Positions 1-12,060 are shown, counted from the stretch's first letter. The stretch: DNA of 64,000 bases from Phaseolus vulgaris (GCF_000499845.2 NC_023757.2:5862118-5926117); one strand, 5' to 3'. A program made the numbers and translations. Notes: generated by a model not told the origin, from the letters alone.

Positions 1-138
1 AACAACAACTACACAAACAAACAAACAAAGAAACTGAATTTTCTTTTTTCCGAAAAGAAATCCCTAATTTCCCTTTTTTTCCTTTTTTTTTCTTTTTTTT
101 CTCTTCCCCCTCCTCTTGTTATTGGTAACAATAAAACC

Positions 139-600
139 CTAGGAAGAACAGAAAAGGTAGCTAGACTCGGGTAGATGCACGAACGATAACACAGACTTGA
201 GAGAAAGTTCTAATTTTTTTTGTTTTGTGTGCGAGCAAGGTGAGGAGAGGGAAGGGAAAAGAGAAAAGGGGGGTGGATGCGCGGCGGATAAGGAGTGGCC
301 GCCGGCGGAAATCACGGCGGCGCGTGAGGGAAGGGGGAGAATTGAAATAGTGAGGTAAATAGAGAGAGAAAGCGATAGAGCAGCAGATACTGCGCTGGGA
401 AAAAGGAGTGAGAAAGGAAGAAGGTGAGAGGTTATAGGTAAAAGGTTTGGGTAAACCCTAGCACAATCCAGCCGAGAGATCTCGACCGTTGGATGAGAGA
501 AGAGGTGGGGCCCAAGGAGTGATGCGAAGGTAGATAAGGATTGCGAAAGCACAAAGGAGAAGAATCTCAGTAACTGTAAAAACAAGAACTTCACACTGCC
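139..600 (-). promoter_or_regulatory. Probable 5' leader/promoter of a minus-strand gene lying left of the window
   Basis: Read on the minus strand this stretch is C/T-rich, GC-richer than its surroundings, and contains telo-box-like 'ctagggttt' motifs near 137-145 and 456-462. That is typical of plant 5' untranslated leaders. The 151-codon open frame here has no recognisable domain and is S/L/P-rich, as expected of translated pyrimidine-rich leader. The coding region would lie to the left, outside the window. The call rests on composition only; no start codon or splice site can be tied to a known gene. Confidence 0.4.
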
Positions 601-1137
601 TTCTATTTAATCCTTATTTTTTTATTTTATTTTATTTATAAACAATTTAATTCAATTTTTTATTTTATTTACAGACTAATATCCAATACTCAATTAATCT
701 GTAGGAGGTTACTTTTAGCTTGTTACTGCTCCTAAACTCATGTTTCTTTCTTGACCACAAATTTCTTTCATTAAATAAATTATACAGTTTCAATATATTT
801 TACTAATTCTTTCTTTGAATGAGTAATAATACTCGTGGAAGGATATTTAGTATCTTTTATTAGCTTTCAATTCTTAAAACATATTGAATATCCTTTATGT
901 TATTAATGTAACAAATGTTTTGAAACATATTTTTTATTTTTGCATGTTTAATTATTTTGTGAAGACTCCTTAACAATATCTGTTATTACTCGCCAGAAGT
1001 TTTTTCATTATTTAAAAATAACTTTAATTATTTTTATTATTATTAAATTTGTTCTGTATTTTAATAAATTGTTGTTTAGAATCTAAACAATAATTTTTCA
1101 GTTCAGAATCATAATAGAAGTGGAATCCTATTTAACC
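601..1137. other. AT-rich spacer, nothing recognised
   Basis: Homopolymer-rich AT sequence with no open frame of note and no repeat I can define. Confidence 0.5.
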
Positions 1138-1466
1138 CAGACACTGACACGAACACTGATACGACACGGATACGGAGATACGTATAATCTCTAAAATGTA
1201 GGATACAGATCTATATATTATTTTTATGACTGGTCCACAATGATTTGTTTCTTATTTTTATAATCATAATAAAAATTTATACAATAAATTTAAGTTTTTA
1301 AAAATTAATGTATTTTTCTTTTTTAAAATTGTGTTAAAACTGTACTGGAATTATCAGAATTTCAACAAATATTTTTTGAATTTGACATTTCACAGATACG
1401 TGTCCTACAAGTGTCACACGAGTGTTGATATCCGATATAAGCATCTGACACCGACACGCCATTTAA
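1138..1466. repeat. Small element with 'gacac'-rich inverted ends
   Basis: The left end (1138-1192) is built of gacac/gatac motifs such as 'cactgacacgaacactgata'. The right end (1393-1460) carries matching motifs in the opposite sense ('cgtgtcctacaagtgtcaca', 'ctgacaccgacacg'), around an AT-rich core. Dispersed plant repeats with such gacac termini are common. Exact ends and a target duplication are not clear, so the family is not assigned. Confidence 0.4.
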
Positions 1467-1879
1467 GAGAAGTGTTTCAAGTACCTGGTTTAGCTTCACG
1501 TCAGATATGAAGCCATGCAATGGCTCCTTCATAGTTACAAAACTTCTGAATATTTTTCTACAAATGGTTACACGAGTGATAGAATCAAAACATGTTATAA
1601 ACAGTCGAATAGCTTTTAAGGGTCATAATAGATTCTCCATAACTCAGCAGCAAAGAGAGTGCAAGTACTAATCATTTTGAGAAGTCCCATAAAAATTCTC
1701 CTTCACCACCCTTCACACTTGTTTTTGCTGAGAATAATGGATGACCAAATTAACCTCCATTTTCCTCTCATCATAAAACTTAAATTCACATTACTTATTT
1801 TCCTTAATCCCAATCCACCATAATCCTTACCACTCGTTACAACATCTCAAGATGTAAGGTGCAACTTCCTAACATCTTC
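1467..1879. other. Flank of the CACTA insertion, no gene recognised
   Basis: Moderately AT-rich DNA with no long open frame. It may belong to the same older element as the copia relic beyond the CACTA insertion, but I see no conserved domain here. Confidence 0.3.
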
Positions 1880-4237
1880 CACTAAGAAAACATTTGTTGT
1901 GAAAACATTTGTGTTGATTAAGCGTCAAAGTCATTTTCGTCGACAAATCCACTCAAAGACGATACAAAATCATTTTTCATGAATTCTCATATAGATTTAG
2001 GACGCACAAAGAAAATAAATAAAAATAATAATAATCTTGTGTTGGTCTAACCAACGCATGATTTAATATATGTGTCGGTCTGGCCAACGATAAATTCTGA
2101 AAAAATTTATATGATGTGTTGGTTAGGTCGATGCATGGGTATATTTATTTAAAATATTTTTATTTTTTTAAAAGATTAGTTATTTTAAATTTATTTAATT
2201 TATAATATTTTAATTTTGAATAGTTTATTTATGTATATTTTATTACATGATTTATTTATTTTTAATTTTAATTTTTTTTAATATTGTAATAAATATTTTA
2301 ATTTTGAATATTTTGTTTTTGAGTAAAATTTAAATTTTGATATAAGTTAGTTAAATTAAATTTATTTAGTTGATTAAGTATTTAATAATAAAATTATGTA
2401 GTGAAATTATCATTAGAAAGAATTGAAAAATGTAGAAAAATAATAACTGAATAAAAAAATTGTATTTAAATTTTGTAAATGTTATGTAAAATATAAAATA
2501 TACATAAGTTTAGGAATATAAATATAACATGTAATAATTTTACTAGACTTAGTTCCTAATTATGCCATTATACTATTTTACATATGATTTCATATTTTGT
2601 TCAAAGCATTTCTATATGACACTCTCAATAAATTTTCTTTCCCAATAATAATAAATCTAACATATATAACCCCATTTTGATTGGATCCAGTATAAAATGA
2701 ACTTAAAATCATGAAATGAAATTATAATCATCATATTTTTTGTTATAAGTTCATTACCCTAACTCATTGTCATTTTGGGTGAAGCATATGTACTAATTTT
2801 TTTATTGCAGTTACTAAGATAAGAGTTGAACTAAAAAAATAGATTGTAAAAGCTAAAAAAGGTATCCTGAGCAATTTCAATAACAGGTTCATTGATATAA
2901 ATTAATTTTTTTATTTTTGTTGTATAAATTAAATTATTTTTTTAATTTTTATTTGACTTTATGAAGATTTAATTAAATGTTCCAAATATAATGAAAAGGG
3001 TAAATTAATATCTATTAAATTTAGTGATTTATGTATTTTTGAAAGAATTTATAAAAATATAAATTTATATATAATTTTTCTTAATTATATCTTGAATTTT
3101 AGAAATTTGTTTTTATTTATGTTGGGATTGGCGTCGTCCAGCCGACGCAAAATCCACGTCTTAGTGCATCAGTCGTGGTCGACGCATATTAGGTGCTATT
3201 TAAATAGCGCATTTTGCTGCCCCCACACTCAGTTCACTCACTTTCTCCAAATTGAGAAACCCTAATTCCTTTCACTTTCACACTTACTCTCCTCACTCTG
3301 CCCCTTTCACACTCACTCTCCGAATTTTAGTTCTATGTTGTTGTGTCATCTGTTGTTCATCGTCACTGCTCCGACCTGTCTTCACCATCGGTTTGCTCTT
3401 GTTTCTCTGTTTCTCTTCTCTTATTTTTGTTAACATTTCGTTCTTCTTCTTCATTTGAGCTCGAAGTCCGTCACGAGTCTCCCGCCCTCACTACCTCCGT
3501 TGTCGCACCTCCTAGTCTCGCTTCCATCACTATCGGTTGTCTCTTCTTTCTCCCTTTCTTTTCTCTTAACTTTTTCTTCTTCTTCCTCATTTCAACTCCA
3601 ACGTGCCTTCATTACTGTTCCACCAGGTCCAACTCTACCTCCTGCTCGAAGTGGTCTTCCATCCTTCTTCCGAGGTTAATTTTTAAAATTTCTAAGTTTT
3701 TTTATAGTTGATTTGGATGGATGATATTATGTGAATGACTTTGTTTATCTATTTGGATGATTTTTTGTGAATGTGGTGTGAATGTTGATTGGGATTTGTT
3801 ATTCTGAATTGTGAATGTGTTGTGAATGATAGTTTTCTGATTGGGGATTTGTTATCCTAAATGTTATAGGTAAAAATGGCTAGAAAGAAAAAATAAAATG
3901 TTTTAATTTTTGTTACCGCTTCCATATATGCGTGGGCCAAGCCCATGTAAGTTTTTTTTTTCCTTTTCCCTTAAGTTTTGCGTCGACCTGACCCACACAT
4001 AACTCGACGATATTACTTCGGTTTTATGTCGAACTGGCCGATGACATTCACATCCCTTTTACGTCGTGGCTTGACCCACACAAATTGCATTGCTTGTGCT
4101 GTCTGACGAAAAAAGCACTTTGTTTCCACGTCTTTTTCGTCTGATGCTTGGCCAACATAAATTTGACATTTTTTTGTCAGTTTTGATTCATTTGCGTCCA
4201 TTTTTGGCCGACGAAATACAATATTTTTTTTGTAGTG
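1880..4237. mobile_element. Non-autonomous CACTA (En/Spm) DNA transposon, about 2.36 kb
   Basis: The left end begins CACTAAGAAAACATTTG at 1880 and the right end finishes ...TTTTTTTTGTAGTG at 4237, so both termini carry the CACTA signature in inverted orientation. The element is flanked by the 3-bp direct repeat TTC (1877-1879 and 4238-4240), the target duplication size of this superfamily. Subterminal zones hold repeated short motifs of the 'cgtcggcca/ttggccaa' type on both sides (around 1938-2130 and 3983-4215), as expected for transposase binding. No transposase reading frame is present, so the element would depend on a helper. Internal sequence at 3180-3710 is promoter- and leader-like. 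Confidence 0.82.
3180..3711 (+). other. Promoter/leader-like segment carried inside the CACTA element
   Basis: A TATA-like 'ctatttaaatag' at about 3197-3208 is followed by a C/T-rich stretch with 'gaaaccctaattcc'. Overlapping open frames (3252-3458, 3343-3711, 3455-3679) follow, rich in S, F and L, with no domain I recognise. It could be a captured host 5' leader or the element's own promoter. The frames look like translated pyrimidine-rich DNA rather than a protein. Confidence 0.35.
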
Positions 4238-4885
4238 TTCCTTTTCACCCCCAACAAAATTTCCTACCAATTTTACTAATGTCATCGCAAAGGATACTTC
4301 TGATCGTTGTAGTTGTAAACATTTATCCTTCACTAAGAATGTATATACTTCTTATATATTCTTATTTGATTCATTTTGATTCATTCTACCAAATGTGTAT
4401 TCTACTATTATATCTCATTTATTGATAATCAACTTATTATTGTTGTGTTTATCTTATGAACATTGTTTTAAGTTTTTCTTATGTATATCTTATGTTTCAT
4501 ATTATGCTTAAAACTCGCATAATGTTGTTATTAAATGTTTTCGATGTGATCTTGATGGTGAGTACACTTCTAATAAATCATGTGAATTACTTGTCACAGA
4601 TGGTATCATTCATCAAATTTCTTCTACAAATAGTCATAACAAAATGGGGTTATTGAAAAAAAAAAACATCATCACATTCTTGAAACTACTGATTTTCTTT
4701 CATTGGTTGCTTCAAATCTCATTGAATTTTGGGGTAAAATTGTTCTTATTGTTGTCCATGTTATCAACCAAATTTCCTTTTCTCTTATACCAAGTATATT
4801 CCCCTTTCAAAAGATGTATGGTTGTGTTCCTGATTACTCTTCCTTGAAAGTTTTTTTGGTTTACTTACTTTATTCTTCGTCACAA
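4238..4885 (+). pseudogene. Ty1/copia integrase fragment, frameshifted
   Basis: Conceptual translation across frames from about 4550 gives the C-terminal half of a copia integrase core: a GEYTSNKSCELLVTDGIIHQ-like segment, then SSTNSHNK, then SNLIEFWGK, VINQISFSLIPSIFPFQKMYG and VPDYSSLKVF. These match the conserved order of the family (acidic active-site region, 'QNGVAER'-like turn, 'P.....PFE.LYG..PDYS.L..FG'). Frameshifts near 4555 and 4640 and the altered 'NGV.ERK' region show that it is dead. 4238-4540 gives no clear domain. Confidence 0.72.
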
Positions 4886-5067
4886 CACTACTAGAAAATC
4901 ATTAAATAAACACCAAATCTAGAGACAAAAAATAAGTAGTTATTATATTGATTAAATTGAATACTATTTTAGAAATTAAAAAAATTATTGGTACATAAAT
5001 TATATTATTGATAAATAGTTTCTAAATTGGTATCTAATTACAAAAATAAACATTTTTTGTGGTAGTC
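4886..5067. repeat. Short CACTA-like MITE
   Basis: It begins CACTACTAGAAAATC at 4886 and ends near 5066 with '...acattttttgtggtag', which is close to the reverse complement of the start. The interior is AT-rich and non-coding. It truncates the copia fragment on its left. No clean 3-bp target duplication is visible, so the right boundary is approximate. Confidence 0.45.
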
Positions 5068-6900
5068 ACCTAGAGGTTGTAAAGAGAGACTAACTCTAAG
5101 TAGACTACCAGGAAAGAGAGGTGAGTCACAAGGACGACTTAAGTACCAAGTCTTTCCTAACCAAAATGCTCCTTATATAGTCTGCACAAAAGACCCTTCA
5201 AGTAACTTCGAAAATAGTTTCCAAAAACTACTAAAAGTGTGTGTGTGGATATGCAAATGAACCTACAAAACCAAAGAAAGGTTTAAAGAATACTAAGAAA
5301 GGAAACTCTCCTAATACCATGGATACCTAAAACCAACAACAATTAATAAAGGAAACAATAGAAATAGTAAAAGAATTTAAAAGCAAGTGAAATGAAATTA
5401 GGTGTTTCCTAATAGAAGTGCAACTGACACTTTGAGCCAATTGACACACTTCTAGACTAAACATAACTACTAAGCAATTGTTCAATGAGATTTCCTAAAA
5501 GGCATTTGACTAACACTTTACAAGATATAAAATTAAATGCTCAAAAATATACTTAATTGTGTTAGAAAAGATGGCTTTAAACTAGAGGGGGGTGAATTGT
5601 TTAAAGGGGTTTTCACAAACTTTTCAAAGCTAGAATGAATTTATTTCAGAAACCAATTGATTCAGCAATTCAGTTAGCCAAAACAGCAAGCAAAAACTGT
5701 AATACTAGAAAAAACAATCGGTTGTTTATACCAGCAAACAACAAACAAACTGAAATTAAAGAGTTAGGGATAGAGAGATTGTACACAGTTGTTTATACTG
5801 GTTCACTCCAAACCAGAGCTACATCCAGTCTTCTCAAAAACCCTGAGAAAATCCACTAAGCAACCACACCTTGATCACTTACACAACAACCAAGAGAATG
5901 ACCTTAAAAACCTCAAGAAACACACTCTCCTTGGCCAACACTAAGATTGCTGATCTTGAACACCTCAAGAACACACAACCAATCTCAGCAAAACACACAA
6001 ACGAATTGTTCAGCAGTTTACAAAGATTACACTTGTTACAGATGAATATCTGAAATCAATACAAGTAGAATCCTATTCCAGCACCTTGATCAATCTCTCA
6101 ACTCTTAAGCAATCTCAGAACTCTTTGAAAAACTCTTAGTTAAAACTTTGTCTCAAGATTCTTAATCCTTAAAAACAATTTTTCAGAATATATTCAAGGA
6201 TATAGTTTGTTATCAAATCTTAACAAACTCTTAATTGCATTCAAAATAAATTGGTCAAAGCATTTAATGACTGGAGCGTATTCAGTTAAAGCATTTAAAG
6301 CTCAGTCAAAGAAAACAGTTTTTCTGTTATGGTTTCAAAACAAACAATCGATTGTTTCCTCGAATCAATCGGTTGTTTTGTTATTTAACAGATTTCACCA
6401 TTCAAAAACATTTTTCAAACTTTCTCAAAACACCTAAGTGTAAACTATCGGTTGTTTCAACTTAGTTTGAAAAACATTTTACTTTGATAAAGATTGAGAT
6501 GCTAATTGCTTGAGATTTAATCTAAGGGTGGATTACAACATTAAACTACCCTAGAACAAAGCTTAAACCAACACAGCAACACCAAGCAAAGCATAGGCTT
6601 CAACATCCTTCAAAGGATTTGGATTCTTCAAAACATTGAACACCACTTGGTTCAACAAATTGTTCCATGGTATAGCCAACTCAAATCTTCACTTTTCTTG
6701 ATCATTTTGTGCAATCCTTGGTGTGTTTGGAATTCCAACCAATCCAACTCCCTTTTTAGTCTCTTCTTCTCCTTTGATGGCACTCTAAAGGTCACAAGAA
6801 ATCCTAAAAAATGCAGCTAAAACGTTGCCTAAACTTCCTTCTAAGAATGTTCACACCCTTTTCTCTAAAATTTCAAGAAAAGTTAATTTAAAAAAGCTAA
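5068..6900. repeat. LTR-retrotransposon-derived sequence (LTR-like, no intact ORF)
   Basis: At 5583 there is 'ctagaggggggtgaattg', resembling the junction sequence found at LTR ends of many plant copia elements. From 5630 to 6460 the text repeatedly carries 'aaacaatcgattgtt/aatcggttgttt' motifs typical of legume LTR relics. Open frames are short and without domains. I infer a decayed LTR element; its boundaries cannot be set by eye. Confidence 0.4.
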
Positions 6901-7402
6901 ACTCAAAGTTCATAAATATATGTAGACATGACTGAAATGAAGGTCAAGAAATGACAAACAATAATTAAGGCACAAGTAAATAGATGGCACAACAAAAAGA
7001 ATCTATCAAAGGCACTAAAGTAGATTAAAAACCAAAAACAAACTAGATTTGTCAGTGGAAGGAGGCTTCCCAAACTTATGTAAAACATTCTAGATGGAAT
7101 TGGGATCTAAAATTTTAACCAATTGCAACTAACATCTTAAGAATAATTCTCTCAAAATTTCAAGTCAAACATACCACTGGATTATTTTTAACAAATCAAA
7201 CACCGAGAGCAAACAACTCTCACTCAAACCCAATTTTCAACACTGAACATCCTAGCTTTTCAAATTTATCATAATTTTTCTATTTGGAATTAGGACGTGT
7301 TTTTTTAACCCAACATCAAAGACATATGAAACAACTTAGATATAAATTTCAATTGATTTGGACAAATATTTGGATCACAATAAATTTTCCAATCGAGAGA
7401 AA

Positions 7403-7585
7403 TTACACATAATTTTGACAACAAGATAGAACCTCTAAGTCATTCCTACTCAAAGAATCGACTGCCCAAGAGGACTTCTCATCACTCTCGGTATCACTAG
7501 AACTAGCATCTAAGGCCATTGGCTTTCCCCTACTCGAACCTCCTGACACAGATGAAAATAAACCGGTGATGGAAAGGAAAGACAT
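7403..7585 (-). pseudogene. First-exon remnant starting at an ATG duplicated by a hAT insertion
   Basis: On the minus strand the open frame from the ATG at 7585 reads MSFLSITGLFSSVSGGSSRG..., about 60 residues, with an acidic serine-rich patch (SSSDTESDEKSS). It ends at a stop at 7403. No domain is recognised. Serine-rich N-termini like this occur in Transposase_28-type gag proteins, and such a gag lies upstream on the same strand (from 10355), so a related element is possible. The original start codon and its promoter lie on the far side of the hAT insertion. Confidence 0.4.
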
Positions 7586-8292
7586 TAGGGGTGGCAATGC
7601 GGGGCAAGTCATGCGGGTCGGCCCTCTAACCCGCTTTGATCGGCCCACATAACCTGCAACCCGTACGAGGCAACAGCGGGGCGGGGCGGATTGACCCGCT
7701 TGCCCACGTAAATAAAAAAAATTATTTATTTATTTATTTATAAAAAAATACCCCATACATCCATTATTGTAGTGTGACATTTCTTTTATTTTATTTAAAA
7801 GTAATAATTTAGTGTACTAAAAAAATGAATGTTTTATTTTAATCATCAAAAGAAGTTAGTATTAAGAGTGAAAGTGGATTTAGTTGTAAGTAAAGTCTTA
7901 TATTTAAAATTTGTTAATAAAAAAATAATATAGAGAAGAAATTTCAATAGGATAGTTAAAAAATTAGTCATCTTCATTAAAATATTTTGTAGCAAAACTT
8001 TAATAAGATTCTCTTATACATTTACACACATATATAGAAAAAAATAGATGCAAAGCAAAACTTTATTATTTTTAATCAAATCTTCTAATAATCCTGGTAC
8101 TTGAATTTTATTTTATTTTTTAAAAATTCTTATGCGGGCTGGCTCGCTGGTTCGCGGGTTACTTCTTATGCGAGTTGGACCAGTGAAATGAGTCTGCACT
8201 TCTAGTGTGGGGTGGGCCAACCCGAACCACATTTTGCGGCCAAACGCAGGGCGGGCTTATGCGGGGTGGGCCAACCCGCATTGCCACCCTTA
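7586..8292. mobile_element. Non-autonomous hAT DNA transposon, about 0.7 kb
   Basis: The termini are inverted repeats: TAGGGGTGGCAATGCGGG at the left and, read inward from the right, TAAGGGTGGCAATGCGGG (one mismatch in 18). The element is flanked by an 8-bp direct repeat, aaagacat (7578-7585) versus gaagacat (8293-8300), the size hAT transposases leave. The subterminal DNA is G/C-rich with repeated 'gcgggtt/aacccgc' words; the centre is AT-rich and non-coding. Terminal 'taggggtggcaa' is typical of plant hAT elements. Confidence 0.85.
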
Positions 8293-8440
8293 GAAGACAT
8301 GGTTACCTCTTAAGACTCTTCAACTAGTACACAGATTATAACACTCACTTGGCTCTCGGATTCTCAGAGCAAATTCATGGATGACGCGTGAGAAATGGAA
8401 ACCACCAACACCCCTATTTATAGGTGGAGGGAAGGGTTAC
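8293..8440 (-). promoter_or_regulatory. TATA box and leader displaced by the hAT insertion
   Basis: On the minus strand TATAAATA lies at 8422-8415 inside 'cacctataaatagggg', followed by a leader of about 115 bases and then ACCATG with the ATG at 8300-8298. The spacing fits a real plant core promoter feeding the frame that the hAT element now splits. Confidence 0.5.
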
Positions 8441-9087
8441 GAACCGTCACATTCAATCTCCACCGTTAGATCAACTCGACATCAACGACCCAGATCACGC
8501 GACTCTGCGCTTTCTGACAGACTGTCACATCCACGCGCCTTGAACACACCAAAGAGTTTTCCCAACTCGGCTTCCAAAGCATACACACAATTACTCGACA
8601 TAACGATCACGTGGAACAGGCGCTTATAAGGCCGAGAAGATTAGAAGACGAAGACAGGAAGAGTTACTCTAATAGGATCCGACTGTGTAAGAACAATTTG
8701 GATTTAAATGATAAGTTTGATGTAAGGCGCTATTAAAGCCTTCCTCGTGCCCTTCAATACTCTTCGAGGTTAAGTCAACATTATCTTGTTTTAACTCGAC
8801 ATTTTCTCGTTTCAGCTCCTTCTCGCTCTTAGGTAGATGTTCTTTACCTTGATATGACCCTAACTTTAAGCTAAAGCCAAAGCTTAGGAATGCAGAGTTA
8901 GATCCACCTAGGCCTTGTTCTAGAGCAGCTCTTGATTTTGACGCTCAAGGGTGTTCGTCTTCTCCCACCCTTTAGATCCTTGGACAATCACGTCGTTATA
9001 CCAATGAAGAATGGCCATACACCTTTCCAATATAACCTTAGCCCATCAAAAGAGTTTTTGGGACCAATGAAGTCTATGAGTTCGACA
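8441..9087. other. Unassigned, probably retroelement-derived
   Basis: Short open frames on both strands without domains. It lies between two promoter-plus-serine-rich-exon structures on the minus strand, so it may be element interior or LTR. Nothing specific is recognised. Confidence 0.3.
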
Positions 9088-10355
9088 TCATATCTGGGTG
9101 ATATCCTCAGCTCGGGATGAACCCGCAATATTTAAGCGACTGGTAGTGGTGAGAATCTTGATACGCTTCGCAAAAGGTGAAGCAAAAGAAGGTTCATCAA
9201 CCCGTTTGATGGTGACCAAATTGGAATCCTTAAAAGCAGCTTCCTTCTTCAGCAATATTTCCATATCAAAACTTTTGCCCATTACATCTAAATGCACATA
9301 ATAACAGGTCAATTATCAGTTAAAAACTAACATCAAAGCTTAAAATAATGTTTTTATACCTATGAAATATGCCTCGGGATCCTCGACAAAGGAAACATTG
9401 AGGAGGTTCCTATAGCTAATAGGCATCGACAACGCTTTATGAATTTTACACTTTTTTTTTTGATGCTCGACCATTAATTTGAACTTATCATGTCATTAGA
9501 GAAATTTAGGACATTGGTTGGAGAAAAAGAAAATTATTTTCTTCGGGTCTTGGCTTGGCTTGAAAAACCTATCTTTGAAATTCTTATAGAATGACAAGTA
9601 GATGGTAAAAAGAGGCAAAGTAAACTTCATTTAAAGAAATCCAACCAAGCCCCGTGTTTAAGTTGGTAGAAATACATAAAAATATTTATTGTTGACTTTA
9701 TATGGAGACGATGACATGAAATTTGGAAAGCCTTTAGAAAAGCCCAATTATTCGAATGAAGTTCGCTTGGAGCCACGTTCATCGCAGTTAGCATTTGGCA
9801 TTTAAAAAGAGGAAGTGAAAAGGTAATATTAAGATCTTTGAAAAAGAACTTGTATACATAGGTAAAATTGAAACCATTCCAAGAAGGTTTCATGTATACT
9901 CGATCAGAGCTCAAACAATGTCTGATTGATACAAAGTTGACCATCGACTCTGATTTGAAAGGAAGAGAGAAGGTCATCCACTTGCCTCTTAGAAAAATAA
10001 AGAGATGCATAATGGTGGACCTCCCAGAGTACCCAAGAATATTCAGGATTACAAATAAGAGGGTACTTACCCTTCCTAGCAATCTTGCGATTACATAAGC
10101 CTCTATGACCACTAAAGAATAAGCTTTTTTCTTTGGTATGGGTACTATCAAAAGTAAACCGATGTGCAAAACGATAGCACCAACGAAAACATCATGTGTG
10201 GAGGCGTTTTCAACCTCCACAACATCGTTCTCTATAGACAACGAAGGAGTATGATTGGAAGAGGGATCACCCCCAATGGGACTAACATCCTCATTCCTTA
10301 AAATATGACTATAATCATCAGAAACAAAGTTCGTGGAAGAAAAAAAGGAAACCAT
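9088..10355 (-). mobile_element. Gag-like region of a gypsy-type element, Transposase_28 (PF04195) family
   Basis: The open frame 10355-9627 (242 residues) contains the hallmark of the family called 'putative gypsy type transposon': a LPLFKCQMLTAMNVAPSEL segment followed by HSNNWAFLKAFQISC and a hydrophobic INIFMYFYQLK stretch, near residues 183-235. Beyond the stop the homology-like reading goes on in shifted frames (FKDRFFK, then NLLNVSFVEDPEAYF near 9370-9420). It is then interrupted by an intron-like gap (about 9305-9360) and resumes at DVMGKSFDMEILLKKEAAF (frame ending at 9088). The N-terminus is serine-rich and acidic. The stops and frame changes indicate a decayed copy. Assignment is by remembered family pattern. 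Confidence 0.6.
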
Positions 10356-10359
10356 GGAA

Positions 10360-12060
10360 CATGTACCTCAAAGAGATGAACATGACAAATGGTGGAAGAA
10401 ACACAAACAATGAACACTAAAATAAAGGAGAGAGAACAGAGAATGCTTACAAAAAGATGAAGAAGATGAAGGAAGAAGAAAAATCCCTTAAACCTTTATA
10501 AACCCTTAGACGCGAAACGACTTTTTTCAATCTCAAATCGTCGTGTCTCTTAAAAGTGACATCACTCATACTAACGTGTACTCTAAAAAGATATAAATTA
10601 ACCTAAAAAGACTCTGTCACGATCAACCCAACAAAACATCAAAATCCCTCATTAATACCTCATAATTATTATTTATTATTTATATTTACTTCTATTTATA
10701 TTTTATGTTTAGAATTTATAAAAATATATGTTAAACTCTCCCAAATGTGGAAAAGCTTATATTCCCTCGTGTCGAGTTAAAAATGATTTTTCATAAATAT
10801 CAAAAATCATCCGAGCTTGGAGAACTTAGGTACTACTTCATAGCTAAAAAATATGAATTTATAATACATCACGTGTTAATGGATGAAAATTGTTAAAATA
10901 ATTATGACAATTCACCTTATAACTCGACAATAACTATCCACACTCACAGCTCAATCTTAAATGGCAAGTCACCTTAATAATAGGGCACATGTAAGGAAGA
11001 ATTTGCCTTAAACAGTTACGATAAAGTAACCACTTCATTGAACCTCTTGGTAGATACACCTTAATTCTCTTCGAAAGTATTTCTATCTAATTATTCAATC
11101 ATCTACATTCTTACTTAAGCGTTGGAACATCTTCGCATTATCAATCAGTGAAAAAACTCGAAGAATTTACAGTTTACACAGTTCTCACATACACCTCAGA
11201 CAAAAAGAATAACTCATCCTTCATAAGACTATATATATATATATATATATAAATATTAATTGATTGAAAAGATATGAAAGTTAGATTCAATAAAATATTA
11301 AACATGTCTATTCAATTAAATTGTTACTTTTACTAGGAGATTACATCATAATACATGATAGGTAATAATCATATTACTACATAAACTCTTGTCATGATTC
11401 ATGTGATTAACTTCTTAGATTGAGCATAAAGCTTTTAGAATTGAGTATATGATTAACGTGTGAGAAGTATTGCACCAACGGATTTAAGTTTGGAAATCAA
11501 AATTTAGACTATTTTCCATTTTTCTCTCTTCTGTAGTAGGTCACTTTATTTACATTAACAATCGTACTGTTGAGTGAAATGTTGGTTTATCAACATCACG
11601 TATAAATAAATGTATAATAAAAGCCAATTACTTTGATGGACCAAAACTAAACTCTATAAATAACAGAGTCCCTATTTAAATACGTCCTTAAATATTATAT
11701 CCATTAAACATTATGTATATTGAATTTTAAAGCACAACTTTGAAAAACACTTTTTTACTCCTTTATTCTCTTTATGGCTAATAATTAAAGATTATTTTAC
11801 ATACATTAATCAACAAGGTACCACCTTGTAAAACAATTTTAATGAAACGTTCTTATTCTTTAAATAAATACATTAATTTTAATGAAAAAATAATTAATTT
11901 AAGGACAAATTAGGAAGAAAAAGAAATTAATGTTTCATTGATATGTGAGAACATTAGTCAATTTAAATTTCTTTTAGATGACAAGCTACATTCATTGTGG
12001 GATGGAAGAAGTAACTAGAATGTAATTTATGGAAATTGTAATTTAAAAAATGAAAGGTTC
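10360..12060. other. AT-rich intergenic DNA, nothing recognised
   Basis: Possible leader of the gag region at 10356-10560 (purine-rich on the plus strand), then AT-rich sequence with a short TA run at 11230-11250. No coding frame or element ends were found. Confidence 0.45.

Noticed and set aside
139..594. 151-codon minus-strand frame as a protein
   Set aside because: Low-complexity S/L/P/F composition from a pyrimidine-rich leader; no domain.
3252..3711. Overlapping S/F/L-rich frames as genes
   Set aside because: Three frames of the same C/T-rich stretch are open at once, which reflects composition. They lie inside a CACTA element.
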